Source: Rhodospirillales bacterium
Lineage (GTDB): Bacteria; Pseudomonadota; Alphaproteobacteria; ATCC43930; CGMCC-115725
Assembly: GCA_028288725.1 (NCBI GenBank)
Contig: JAQGIC010000129.1
Location: 1-55,355 of the forward strand
Direction of reading: 5' to 3'
Length of the DNA stretch: 55,355 nucleotides
The notes below the pieces were generated by a model. The model was not told the origin of the DNA, searched no databases, and worked only from the letters and a program-made list of their open reading frames with translations. The position numbers and the translations under genes were made by a program. Shown in pieces: positions 24,859 through 33,180 of the stretch. Position 1 is the stretch's first letter, and each line of letters starts with the position of its first letter.

Positions 24859-25584
24859 CTACGGTGCCTCCTGATCCAGTTCCGGATAGTGCCGGAAGAT
24901 CCCCGATTCGTTGAACGGGATGCGCCGGTCGGATTTCAGGTATTTCGCGATGTTCGGCCGCGCCGCGACCGCCGCGCGCAGCGCCGCCAGGGCGGGATAC
25001 CGCTTGGCGAAGCCCGTCATGCCGCGCGGGAAGGCATAGTGCAGCCCCTCGACCAACTGGAACAGCGATAGATCGACATAGGTCAGCCGATCGCCGACCG
25101 GATGCAGGTCGCCCGCGGGGTTCTGCGTCAGCACGCGCTCGAAATAGCCCAGGAACTTCGGGATGCGGTGCCGGATGAAATCGGCGGCACGCTCTTTCGC
25201 CGCATCCTTCTGGTCCTCGTAATAGAGCGTGGTCGCCAGCGGGTGATGGGTGTCGTGCGCCTCCGCCACCATATCGGCGATGGTCAGCTGCAGGCCGTTG
25301 GCGACGAAGCGCTGCCCCTCGTCCGCGGGCGCCAGCCCCAGCTTCGGCCCCAGATACAGCAGGATGTTGGCGACCTGCGGGACGACCAGGTCGCCATCCT
25401 TGAGGAACGGCGGCGCGAACGGAAGCTGCGCCCCGGTCTTGGCCCCGAGCAGCGCCATCATGGCGGCGGTGCCCTGCGGCCCGCGCGAGACGTCGACATA
25501 GTCGGCGCCGGCCTCCTCCAGCGCCAGCCGGACGAATTCGCCGCGGCCCTGCAGGCCGTCCCAGTAATAGAGTTCGTAGGACAT
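24859..25584 (-). CDS. Glutathione S-transferase family protein
   Basis: The 241-residue cytosolic GST has an N-terminal thioredoxin-fold domain (YELYYWDGLQGRGEFVRLAL) with the cis-Pro/Ser-type glutathione site as VVPQVANILLYLG, and an all-helical C-terminal domain with LTYVDLSLFQLVEGL at the conserved Asp position. Tyr6 or Tyr7 may serve as the activating residue. AAGGAG precedes the ATG. It lies 21 bases downstream of the LysR gene on the same strand and may be co-transcribed with it. The electrophile substrate is unknown. Confidence 0.88.
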   Translation of the reverse strand: MSYELYYWDGLQGRGEFVRLALEEAGADYVDVSRGPQGTAAMMALLGAKTGAQLPFAPPFLKDGDLVVPQVANILLYLGPKLGLAPADEGQRFVANGLQLTIADMVAEAHDTHHPLATTLYYEDQKDAAKERAADFIRHRIPKFLGYFERVLTQNPAGDLHPVGDRLTYVDLSLFQLVEGLHYAFPRGMTGFAKRYPALAALRAAVAARPNIAKYLKSDRRIPFNESGIFRHYPELDQEAP

Positions 25585-25605
25585 CGGGGTTTGCTCCTTC
25601 CGGCG

Positions 25606-26466
25606 CTAAACCCGGCGGCGCACCAGATCGTTGCGGATGTGCCGCGCGAGTTCCCGGGTCGCGGCACCGGCATCGTGGGGCGCCAGATGCAGATTGATCG
25701 CGAAATTCGGCAGGGGCGGCAAGCCGCAATCGGCGCCCAGAATGGCGAGATCGGGCGAGACGGTCGAGGCGAGCCAGGCGCTGACGGCCAGATCGGCCGC
25801 GACCGTCGCCCGGGTCGATTCGATCGTGCCGTTCTCGAACAGGGTGCGCCAGCCGAAGCCACCCTGCCGCAGCGCCTCGAAAATGGCGGGCCGGAAGGCA
25901 CAGGTTTCGCTGACCAGCGATAGCGGCAGCGGCCGTTTGCGGTAGGCGTCGCCGCCGCGCGCACCGACCCAGACCAGGCGTTCGATGCTGAGACATTCGC
26001 CCGCCGGCATGTCTTCCGGCGCTTCGATCACGGCGAGATCGATCTCGCCCTTGGCCAGCGCCACGATCAGTTCCGGCGAGGAGCGGCAGACCAGCGAGAT
26101 TTCCACCCGCGGACAGGCCTCGGCATAGGCCTTCAGGACCGGGGCCAACCAGGCGCCGACCAGATCATAGGGCACGCCCAGGCGCACACCGCCGTCGACC
26201 CCGTTCGTGGTCATCTCGGACCAGATCTCGTCGTTCAGGCTCAACAGGCGTTTGGCCTTGCCGAACAGCCGCTCGCCCAACGGCGTCAGCCGCAGACCGC
26301 GCCGGTCGCGTTCGAACAGGCTGCAGCCGAGCATGTCTTCCAGGCGCTTGATCTGCTGGCTGACCGCCCCTTGCGTCAGGTGCAGCGCGTTCGCCGCCGC
26401 CGTCATGCTGGCGTGATCGGCGGTGGCGACGAAGCTCCGCATCAGGGTCGTATCCAGATTGCGCAT
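25606..26466 (-). CDS. LysR family transcriptional regulator
   Basis: The 286-residue regulator has the LysR helix-turn-helix (FVATADHASMTAAANALHLT, then QGAVSQQIKRLEDMLGCSLF) and a two-lobed periplasmic-binding-like effector domain (VRLGVPYDLVGAWLAPVLKA). ATG 26466 and ATG 26469 are both usable. It is divergent from the LysE-cupin pair, a frequent arrangement in which the regulator controls the exporter. An AT-rich stretch with TTATGAATGCTAATG in the 100-base gap is a reasonable place for its binding site. The GST gene lies immediately downstream. Confidence 0.92.
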   Translation of the reverse strand: MRNLDTTLMRSFVATADHASMTAAANALHLTQGAVSQQIKRLEDMLGCSLFERDRRGLRLTPLGERLFGKAKRLLSLNDEIWSEMTTNGVDGGVRLGVPYDLVGAWLAPVLKAYAEACPRVEISLVCRSSPELIVALAKGEIDLAVIEAPEDMPAGECLSIERLVWVGARGGDAYRKRPLPLSLVSETCAFRPAIFEALRQGGFGWRTLFENGTIESTRATVAADLAVSAWLASTVSPDLAILGADCGLPPLPNFAINLHLAPHDAGAATRELARHIRNDLVRRRV

Positions 26467-26568
26467 CATCCAGACATTATGAATGCTAATGCCGAACACG
26501 GCAAACATTGGCTTTCGCGATGGAAGCAGGCATCGCAGTCTGGATGCTCTTCTCCCAAGGAGCCAAGC

Positions 26569-27168
26569 ATGCCCGACAGCATTTTTCCGCTTGTTCTGTT
26601 CGCGCTGATCTCGACGCTCAGCCCCGGCGGCGCCACGACGCTGGCGACGGCCTCGGGCGCGCAGTTCGGCTTTCGCCGATCCGTGCCCTTGCTGGCCGGC
26701 ATCGCCGTCGGATTGGCGGTGCTCGCGGCGGCCTCGGCGGTGGGGCTGGCCAGCCTGCTGCTGGCGGCGCCGTCGCTGCAACTGGTCATGAAATTGGCCG
26801 GATCGGCCTATCTGGTCTGGCTCGCCTGGAAGATCGGCCGCAGCGGCCCGCCCGTGGCGAAATCGGCTCTCGCCGTCCCGACGCGCTTCTGGGGTGGCGC
26901 CTGCCTGCTGCTGCTCAACCCAAAAGGCTGGGCCATGGCGCTGGGCGCCGCCGCTTCCTTTGCCATGCTGGCGAGCGGACCGCTGCATCTGGCCTTGCTG
27001 CTGGGCGCCACCTTCGGCCTGGCTGCGAGCGCGTCCCTGTCGCTCTGGTGCGCCGCGGGCCTGGTGCTTGCCCGGCTGCTGACCCGCCCCTGGCATTGGC
27101 GGCTGGTCAATGGCGTCCTGGGCCTGCTGCTCGCCGCCTCGATCATCCCCCTATGGCTGGAGGCCTGA
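26569..27168 (+). CDS. LysE/RhtB family translocator
   Basis: The 199-residue inner-membrane exporter has about six hydrophobic segments. The LysE hallmark LISTLSPGGATTLATASGAQ near the N-terminus (usual form: xPGPxxL) is present, with a GGACLLLLNPKGW central loop that carries the conserved NPK. AAGGAG precedes ATG 26569. Relatives export amino acids or related small solutes. The cupin gene follows after three bases and a LysR gene is divergent, so export is probably induced by the transported or a related molecule. Confidence 0.92.
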   Translation: MPDSIFPLVLFALISTLSPGGATTLATASGAQFGFRRSVPLLAGIAVGLAVLAAASAVGLASLLLAAPSLQLVMKLAGSAYLVWLAWKIGRSGPPVAKSALAVPTRFWGGACLLLLNPKGWAMALGAAASFAMLASGPLHLALLLGATFGLAASASLSLWCAAGLVLARLLTRPWHWRLVNGVLGLLLAASIIPLWLEA

Positions 27169-27171
27169 CCC

Positions 27172-27549
27172 ATGAACCCATTTGCCGAAGTCGCCGACCT
27201 CGAGGCCGCGTTCGATCAGGTCACGGAGCATTGGTCGCCCCGCGTCGTCGCCCGGGTCAACGACCAATATGTCAAGGTCGCGAAGCTGCTGGGCCAACTG
27301 GTCTGGCACAGCCATGACGACGAGGACGAACTGTTCTACGTGCTGCGCGGCCGGCTGCGCATCGAGTATGAGGGCGGCCGGTCGGTCGACCTGCCGGCCG
27401 GATCGATTCATGTGGTTCCGCGCGGGGTCCGGCACAATCCGGTCGCCATGGAGGAATGCTGGATCGTCCTGATCGAGACCGTGACGACGCGCCATACCGG
27501 CACGGTCGACACGCCCCGGACCCGGACGATCCAGCAGCAGCTGGGCTGA
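27172..27549 (+). CDS. Cupin domain-containing protein
   Basis: The 125-residue single-domain cupin has motif 1 as WHSHDDEDELFYVLRGRLRI, giving His-x-His and Glu metal ligands, and motif 2 as PAGSIHVVPRGVRHNP with the second His. Such small cupins bind a metal and may act as isomerases, dioxygenases or ligand sensors. Its start is three bases after the LysE stop. Its stop lies two bases from the convergent hypothetical gene's stop, so the messages meet tail to tail. Confidence 0.92.
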   Translation: MNPFAEVADLEAAFDQVTEHWSPRVVARVNDQYVKVAKLLGQLVWHSHDDEDELFYVLRGRLRIEYEGGRSVDLPAGSIHVVPRGVRHNPVAMEECWIVLIETVTTRHTGTVDTPRTRTIQQQLG

Positions 27550-27550
27550 G

Positions 27551-28156
27551 CTACATCGGCGGGACGACGCCGTCCTGGCCGGCGAGCACGGCGCCGGCGG
27601 TGAGCGAGCCGTCGGCCGCCTTGGTCGCGACCACGACGACATGCACGCCCGGCTTCAGCAGGCTATGGTCGCCCGGAGCCATCATCACCACGGGCACGTC
27701 GTCCGGCACGACGATCTGCTTTTCGCCGCCCTTATAATCGACGGTCAGGGTCCGGCCATGGGCATTGTCGAGCTTGCCGACGACGCCGTTGGTCATGGTG
27801 CTGGCGTTCGGCAGGTCCCAGGCATAATGGCCGTCGCCGCTGCCGCGCATGCTCTCGGGGAACACGGCGACCTCGATCGCCTTCAGGCTGCCGTCGGGCT
27901 GCGGGGCTGCCGCCGTGCCGATGTAGCTGTTCGGCTGAATGGCGGAGATCTCGCCATGGCTGACGGCGACATAGCGCGTGGTCGGCGTCAGCGCGATGGT
28001 CACCGCCTGGCCGGCACGGGTTTTCACCGTCAACGCGGTGTCGGTCGCCGATTCGATCGTCGCCCGGGTGCGGCTGGGCGGCGCCGTCTGCGCCGATGCG
28101 GTAAAGGCGGCGAGTGCGGCCCCCAGGGCGAACGCGGTCAGGAAATGCTTTCGCAT
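27551..28156 (-). CDS. Hypothetical exported protein
   Basis: The 201-residue protein has a clear Sec signal peptide ending ALAAFTASA (about residue 22). The mature part is beta-rich, with repeated short strand patterns (TIESATDTALTVKTRAGQAV, then GVVGKLDNAHGRTLTVDYKG) suggestive of two OB- or DUF5666-like barrels, but I cannot place it firmly. It probably sits in the periplasm. ATG 28156 is chosen because the signal peptide starts there; the ribosome site is weak. No operon partner is evident. Confidence 0.75.
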   Translation of the reverse strand: MRKHFLTAFALGAALAAFTASAQTAPPSRTRATIESATDTALTVKTRAGQAVTIALTPTTRYVAVSHGEISAIQPNSYIGTAAAPQPDGSLKAIEVAVFPESMRGSGDGHYAWDLPNASTMTNGVVGKLDNAHGRTLTVDYKGGEKQIVVPDDVPVVMMAPGDHSLLKPGVHVVVVATKAADGSLTAGAVLAGQDGVVPPM

Positions 28157-28272
28157 GATGGTTCTCGTCCGTGATTTGCGCGAGAGGACAGGGCGCACGC
28201 GCGAGCCCCTCAACGCCAATCACGAACGCGAGAGGCGGGTGCGGGACGATGTCGCGCCCCCGCCCCCGCCCT

Positions 28273-28956
28273 TCACGCCGTCGTCAGCGCCGCCCGGCCG
28301 GCCTCGGTCAGCCGATAGACCCCGCGCTCGACCCGCTCGAACCAGCCGTAGTAGTTGCTTTGCAGGATGGCGGCGGCATCGGGCACCCCCTGGGCGCGCA
28401 GCGCCTTCGGCTTGGCCGGGCCGGCCGCCAGCGTCGCGGCGCAGACCAGCGCCTGCTGGCGATAGGCGGTCATGCGCGGCACCCGCGTGGACGAGCCGCC
28501 CGGCGTCGGGTCGCCGACCCGGCGGCCGTGTTCGCGGATCAGGCCGGCACGACGCTTGGCGTTGGCGCGCGGCTTCCAGGCGACGGGTTCGACCAGTGGA
28601 TCGACCCGGCCCGAGGGCGAGACCAGCAGCAGGCCGAAGCCCAGCATGCGGCAGAGCTTCTTGACCCGACCGTCGCTTTCGCGCCCGCGCCCCTTCGAGG
28701 ACGCGCGCACGGCGAGCCAGACCTCGTCGCAGGCGGCGGCCCGGTCGATCCCCTGCAGCACCAGCTCGAGAGTGAAGCTCAGCTTGAGTTCGGTCACGAC
28801 CAGGAGCGGCGGCTCGCCGTCCCTAACCGCGACGATATCGCAGCCGCCGATCTCGCCCTTGACCGCGAAACCCCGGGCTTCCAGGAAGCGCTTGATCGGC
28901 AGGTAAAGGGCGCTCTCGGTCTGGGCGACGGTTTCCGGCAGGGCCGCGACGCTCAT
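28273..28956 (-). CDS. DUF2161 family protein, putative PD-(D/E)XK-type phosphodiesterase
   Basis: The 227-residue protein matches my knowledge of the DUF2161 group. Its N-terminal half carries a possible nuclease core: GGCDIVAV supplies an Asp and VVTELKLSFTLELVLQG supplies the E-x-K, the usual PD-(D/E)XK catalytic set. A basic linker follows (KPRANAKRRAG). The C-terminus looks like a winged helix (VYRLTEAGRAAL). Activity has not been shown for the family as far as I know. It starts 4 bases after the stop of an unknown 307-residue protein on the same strand, so the two are probably one operon. Confidence 0.75.
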   Translation of the reverse strand: MSVAALPETVAQTESALYLPIKRFLEARGFAVKGEIGGCDIVAVRDGEPPLLVVTELKLSFTLELVLQGIDRAAACDEVWLAVRASSKGRGRESDGRVKKLCRMLGFGLLLVSPSGRVDPLVEPVAWKPRANAKRRAGLIREHGRRVGDPTPGGSSTRVPRMTAYRQQALVCAATLAAGPAKPKALRAQGVPDAAAILQSNYYGWFERVERGVYRLTEAGRAALTTA

Positions 28957-28960
28957 CGGG

Positions 28961-29884
28961 CTACCAGGAACTCTCCGCCAGGAAATTCTGGGCCAGGAAC
29001 TGGTAGAGCTTGCGGATGGCGCCTTCGGCGCCGCTCGAGATATCCGGCACCAGCGTCTCCCATATCGGCAGCAGATCGTCCCATTTCATCAGCTGCAGAT
29101 GCAGCGTGTCGCGCGACTCCCGCACATAGGTCAGATGCGGCTCGACATTGGCCAGAATGCCCAGCACCTCGCCGGTATGGGCGTCGATCTCCTTGAAGAA
29201 CTTGTCGAACCGGTTGATCGGCTTCTGCAGCAGGTTGTTGACCCGGATCAGCTCCTCGTCGACCGTCCGGTCGCGCCGATAGACCCGGCGCAGCGCCGCC
29301 ACCTTCTCCATCAGCTTGGTGATCGCGCCGGCCCGTTCGCGCAGCGCCACGATATAGGCGAAATCGCGGGCGAACTTGTCGAGCCGGCGATCGATCTCGT
29401 CGCTCTGGCCGGCGTCCAGACCCAGCCGGTCGAGAATGGTGCCGATCCCGTTCCGGATCCGCGACTTGACGCCGGGATCGTCGACCACCTGCATGATCTC
29501 GGTCGCGTCGGTCAGCACCCGCTCCTGCCCGCCCAGAAAACCGTAGAGCTGCAGGGTCAGGCGGCCGCGCGCCGCCTCCAGATGATCCTCCGAAACCGAC
29601 CAGGAGGCGGTGCCATCCAGGATCTCGCGGGGGATCGAGTCGCCGGGCCGGATGACCTTGACGAATTTTAGGCCGGAGACGACCAGCTCCAGCAGCACGC
29701 CGTCGGGCGTGCCGGCCAGATTGAATTCCTTGACGAAGGAAATGAGCGGCACCTGCGCGTCGAGCGTGCCGAGTTTCAGCGCCAAGCAGGGCTGGCCGTC
29801 GCTGCCGAGCAGGAAACGGGCATCGGGGGCGCGGAAAGCCTGGTGGTCGAACTCAAAGAGCGTGCTCGTGCCGGGATAGCTCAC
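28961..29884 (-). CDS. Conserved hypothetical protein, 307 residues
   Basis: I do not recognise the family. It starts at GTG 29884. The N-terminal third is beta-rich (ARFLLGSDGQPCLALKLGTL). A long helical region follows, with heptad-like runs (IDRRLDKFARDFAYIVALRE, KLMEKVAALRRVYRRD, ELIRVNNLLQKPINRFDKFF). There is no signal peptide or membrane segment, so it is probably cytosolic. It lies four bases ahead of the DUF2161 gene and is likely co-expressed with it. A scaffold or partner for that protein is a guess, not a finding. Confidence 0.7.
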   Translation of the reverse strand: MSYPGTSTLFEFDHQAFRAPDARFLLGSDGQPCLALKLGTLDAQVPLISFVKEFNLAGTPDGVLLELVVSGLKFVKVIRPGDSIPREILDGTASWSVSEDHLEAARGRLTLQLYGFLGGQERVLTDATEIMQVVDDPGVKSRIRNGIGTILDRLGLDAGQSDEIDRRLDKFARDFAYIVALRERAGAITKLMEKVAALRRVYRRDRTVDEELIRVNNLLQKPINRFDKFFKEIDAHTGEVLGILANVEPHLTYVRESRDTLHLQLMKWDDLLPIWETLVPDISSGAEGAIRKLYQFLAQNFLAESSW

Positions 29885-29989
29885 GCGGTCACTCGATCCT
29901 TAACAGCGCGGCGGGGGGTCAACGCCGATCGGATGCATCCTGGATCAAGCGGACAGTCCGGTCCATCCCGAAGCGCGGCGGCAAGCCGC

Positions 29990-30574
29990 TCAGCGCAGGA
30001 GCAACGGCTGTTCCTTGACCTCGGCCCAGTTGCGATCGGCCTCGGCGATCGCGGTCAGGAGATCGGCACGCCACCGGGTACGCACGTCGAGATTGGCGTT
30101 CAGGTACAGCCGGCCGCCGATGATCGAGAAGGCGGCGGGGTCGATGTCGGTCTTGAAACCCTGGGCGGCGCCATAGGCGCAGAAGCCGCCATATTCCGGC
30201 TCATACCGGGTCGGATGCGCGAGGAAAACGCGCCGATGTTCGCCGGTGGTGAAGCGCCAGACGGCGCCATCGAACTCGGCGCTGATCTGAGGATCGCCCG
30301 GCACCGGCCTGCCTTCGGTGAAATAGGCGACGGGATCGTAGCCTTTGATCGCGATCCCCTCGGGCGCATTGACCAGCCCGGTATGGGACGTGACCGTCGG
30401 CGCCGGGTCGGCCGGAGTCGCCGCCTCGATCGCCAGCGGCGTCGCAGCCGCAAGCGAGATCCCGACGACGGCAGCCGCCAGGCTGATACGGGGGGCGGAG
30501 AGCAGAGCGGCTAAGGTGGCGATTATGACGATCCTCCGGGCAGTCGGTCGGGCATCAAACGTCAGGACCATCAT
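29990..30574 (-). CDS. YHS domain-containing exported protein
   Basis: The protein has an N-terminal hydrophobic stretch (IVIIATLAALLSAPRISLAA) that serves as signal peptide or anchor, then a YHS-type domain. It opens with IAIKGYDPVAYFTEGRPVPG, continues with FDGAVWRFTTGEHRRVFLAH, and ends with the PEYGGFCAYGAAQG motif holding the family's Cys. YHS domains are often found with metal-handling proteins. Met at 30574 or 30571 are both possible starts; ATG 30616 is also in frame but adds unlikely sequence. It is probably periplasmic. The partner is unknown. Confidence 0.82.
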   Translation of the reverse strand: MMVLTFDARPTARRIVIIATLAALLSAPRISLAAAVVGISLAAATPLAIEAATPADPAPTVTSHTGLVNAPEGIAIKGYDPVAYFTEGRPVPGDPQISAEFDGAVWRFTTGEHRRVFLAHPTRYEPEYGGFCAYGAAQGFKTDIDPAAFSIIGGRLYLNANLDVRTRWRADLLTAIAEADRNWAEVKEQPLLLR

Positions 30575-30953
30575 GCCACGCGGCTTTATTCCCGAGAAAT
30601 GCCGGGTTCTCATCAAATTGATGAGGTGCTGGAATATTTAACCCAATGGCGCCAGCGCACGATCCGGGGCGATCGATCAGGACAGTCGCCGGCGCCGGGA
30701 CCCGCCATCCGCCATGGCCGTGAACGGCAGCCGCGACCTCGTAATGCAATCCACGCTCGCGCTTGGTCGCGAGCGTGCGGCCGCCGGCCCGGCCAGCACC
30801 GCGACACGGCGCAGGAGCGAACCGGTGACGAAGCGGGGAGCAGTGGGGATAGGCGTGGTGCCGCTTGTAACCTGGCGGAATTTTATCGCTACCGCCGGCA
30901 CCCCGTCCGGCATAGGCTTGCATCAAAGAAGCCACTATTTCCGGGAGGATGCC
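30575..30953. other. Intergenic region between YHS and SDR genes
   Basis: About 379 bases without a gene I can support. It must contain the divergent promoters. A long frame crosses it in phase with the SDR, but its residues do not look like an SDR N-terminus and no ribosome site precedes it. An AT-rich patch near 30590-30650 is the best promoter candidate for the YHS gene. Confidence 0.45.
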
Positions 30954-31691
30954 GTGCAGAGGGATGCGACCGTCGCGGTCATCGGCGCCGGCGATTTCAT
31001 CGGCGCCGCCATCGCCAAGCGCTTCGCCGCCGAAGGCTTTACCGTCTTCGTCGGGCGCCGCAACGGCGACAAGCTCGGCGCCCTGGTGGCCGAGATCGAG
31101 GCGGCGGGCGGCAAGGCCGTGGCGCGGTCGCTCGATGCGCGCCACGAGGCGGAGATCGCGAAATTCCTGGCCGAGGCCGACGCCCATGCCCCGCTGGAAA
31201 TCTGCATCTTCAACGTCGGCGCCAACGTCAACTTCCCCCTGCTGGAGACGACCGAGCGCGTGTTTCGCAAGGTGTGGGAAATGGCGTGCTACGGCGGCTT
31301 TCTGGCGGCGCGCGAGGCGGCGCGCCTGATGCTGCCGCGCGGACGCGGTGCCATCTTCTTCACCGGCGCCACGGCGAGTGTGCGCGGCGGGGTCGGCTAT
31401 GCCGCCTTCGCCAGCGCCAAGGCCGGCCTGCGCGCGGTCGCCCAGAGTGCCGCGCGCGAGCTGGGTCCCAATAACATCCATGTCGCCCATCTGATCATCG
31501 ACGCCGCGGTCGATACCGCCTGGGTGCGCCAGCGCATCGCCGACCGCGAGGGCGTGGCCTCCGACGCGATCGCGCCGGAACGGCTGATGAACCCGGCGTC
31601 CGTCGCGGAAACCTATTGGCAGCTCTATCGCCAGCCGCCCGATGCCTGGACCTTCGAAACCGAGATCCGGCCGTTCGGAGAAATATGGTGA
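30954..31691 (+). CDS. SDR family oxidoreductase
   Basis: The 245-residue protein is an SDR whose cofactor loop reads GAGDFIGAAIAKRF, an atypical variant of TGxxxGIG. The catalytic region also departs from the norm: the serine segment is FFTGATAS and the Tyr-x-x-x-Lys motif reads YAAFASAK with a two-residue change, so catalysis is not certain. I chose GTG 30954 because GGGAGG lies ahead of it and the Rossmann fold begins directly after. The next gene starts inside its last codons (ATGGTGA overlap), so the two are translationally coupled. Confidence 0.85.
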   Translation: MQRDATVAVIGAGDFIGAAIAKRFAAEGFTVFVGRRNGDKLGALVAEIEAAGGKAVARSLDARHEAEIAKFLAEADAHAPLEICIFNVGANVNFPLLETTERVFRKVWEMACYGGFLAAREAARLMLPRGRGAIFFTGATASVRGGVGYAAFASAKAGLRAVAQSAARELGPNNIHVAHLIIDAAVDTAWVRQRIADREGVASDAIAPERLMNPASVAETYWQLYRQPPDAWTFETEIRPFGEIW

Positions 31692-32294
31692 GCAAGCACG
31701 CTGAATTCCTGTTCGATTTCGGCAGCCCGAACGCCTATCTGGCGCACAAGATGCTGCCCGGCATCGAGGCGCGCAGCGGTGTCAAATTCACCTATGTCCC
31801 CATTCTGCTGGGCGGCGTGTTCAAGCTGACCAACAACCGGTCTCCCGCCGAAAGCATGGCCGGCATCCGCAACCGGCTGGAGTATGAATGGCTGGAAACG
31901 GATCGCTTCGTCCGGCGCCACGGCCTGAAGTTCGCGCGCAACCCGTTCTTTCCGGTCAGTCAATACGCTGGCCATCATGCGCGGCGCGGTCGCGGCCCAG
32001 GCGCTGGGCGTGTTCGAGCCTTACGTCGACGCGATGTTCGACCAGATGTGGGCCGAACCCAAGCAGCTGGACGATCCGGCGGTGATCGGCGCGGCATTGA
32101 CCGCGGCGGGCCTGCCGGCCGCCCGGCTGTTCGAACTCGTGCAGACCCAGCCGGTCAAGGACCAGTTGCTGGCGAACACCACGGCCGCGGTCGAGCGCGG
32201 CACGTTCGGGGCGCCGACCTTCTTCGTCGGCGATGCGATCTATTTCGGCAAGGACCGGCTGCGCGACGTGGAAGAAGCGCTGGCCGGTCCCTGA
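31685..32294 (+). pseudogene. 2-hydroxychromene-2-carboxylate isomerase/DsbA-family gene, frameshifted
   Basis: The first part (from ATG 31685) reads as a kappa-class-GST/HCCA-isomerase-like protein: FLFDFGSPNAYLAHKMLPGI, then YVPILLGGVFKLTNN and KFARNPFFPV. The rest (IMRGAVAAQALGVFEPYVDA, then VERGTFGAPTFFVGDAIYFG) continues in another frame to 32294. At 31955-31962 the sequence GTCAGTCA is a 4-bp tandem duplication. Removing one GTCA restores PVNTLAIMRGAVAA and one open frame of about 200 residues. Either the gene is a recent null allele or there is an assembly error. It overlaps the upstream SDR gene by seven bases. Confidence 0.85.
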
Positions 32295-32299
32295 CCTGA

Positions 32300-33070
32300 C
32301 TAGCGATAGATCGGCGCGCCGGACGGCGAGCCGGTGGCGCCGCCATCGACCACGAGTTCGGTGCCCGTCACATAGGACGAATCGTCCGACGCCAGGAACA
32401 GCACGGCCTTGGCCAGTTCTTCCGCATCGCCCAGGCGACCCAGCGGCACCATCTTGGAGATCTTCGCTTCCAGCGCCGCCAGGGCCGCCGCATCGGGGGC
32501 CAGCCGATCCCAGATCGGCGTGCGCGTCGCGCCGGGTACGACCGTGTTGACCCGAATGCGGCGCGGCGCCAGTTCCGATGCCACCACCCGCGTCATGGCG
32601 CGCACGCCGGCCTTGGTCGCCGCGTAGGCCGAATAGCCGGGCATGCCCAGCACGGCATGGACCGACCCGTTGAGAATGATCGACGCGCCGTCGCGCAGAT
32701 GCGGCAGGGTCGCCTGGATCGTGAAGAACACGGCGGTCAGGTTGGTTCGCAGCACCTGTTCGAACGTGGCGAGCGTCGTGCCTCCGACCGGGGTCGCGCC
32801 CGGAATGCCGGCGTTGGCGAACAGGATATCCAAAGGGCCGAACGCCTCGACCGCGCCCGCGACGGCGCGCTCGGTCGCCGCGATATCGGTCACGTCGGCC
32901 TGGAACGTCAACAGGTTGGAGCCGAGTTCGGCCTTGGCCGCATCGAGCCGTTCCTGATTGCGGCCGGTGATGGCGACACGGGCGCCCTCGGCGATGAACA
33001 GGCGCGCCGTCGCCAGACCGATGCCGCTGTTGCCGCCGGTGATCAGCGCAGTCTTGTTCGCGAGCCTCAT
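32300..33070 (-). CDS. SDR family oxidoreductase
   Basis: The 256-residue classical SDR has TGGNSGIG at residues 11-18, NAG in LFANAGIPG, ILNGSVHA in the serine position, the catalytic YAATK and a C-terminal VDGGATGSPSG. It is divergent from the HxlR regulator, with an inverted repeat in the 110-base gap, so HxlR probably controls it. It is convergent with the frameshifted isomerase gene, five bases apart. The substrate is unknown; HxlR-linked SDRs often deal with reactive carbonyls. Confidence 0.92.
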   Translation of the reverse strand: MRLANKTALITGGNSGIGLATARLFIAEGARVAITGRNQERLDAAKAELGSNLLTFQADVTDIAATERAVAGAVEAFGPLDILFANAGIPGATPVGGTTLATFEQVLRTNLTAVFFTIQATLPHLRDGASIILNGSVHAVLGMPGYSAYAATKAGVRAMTRVVASELAPRRIRVNTVVPGATRTPIWDRLAPDAAALAALEAKISKMVPLGRLGDAEELAKAVLFLASDDSSYVTGTELVVDGGATGSPSGAPIYR

Positions 33071-33091
33071 GGAATTCTCCCGGGTTGACTA

Positions 33092-33143
33092 GTTCAATAA
33101 TGGAACCATTTGTCAGATGGGCCACTTGGTTCCATAATGCAAC
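33092..33143. promoter_or_regulatory. Inverted repeat, probable HxlR operator
   Basis: GTTCAATAATGGAACC (33092-33107) and GGTTCCATAATGCAAC (33128-33143) are inverted copies with 13 of 16 positions matching, separated by 20 bases. They occupy the gap between the divergent SDR and HxlR genes and are well placed to bind two regulator dimers. Confidence 0.6.
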
Positions 33144-33180
33144 CACCTGGATCGAACTTCCTCGCGAAGGACGAAATGCC

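Noticed and set aside
28273-28956. Reading the DUF2161 protein as part of a restriction or defence system
   Set aside because: No methyltransferase, helicase or other defence gene is nearby; a possible nuclease motif alone does not support it.
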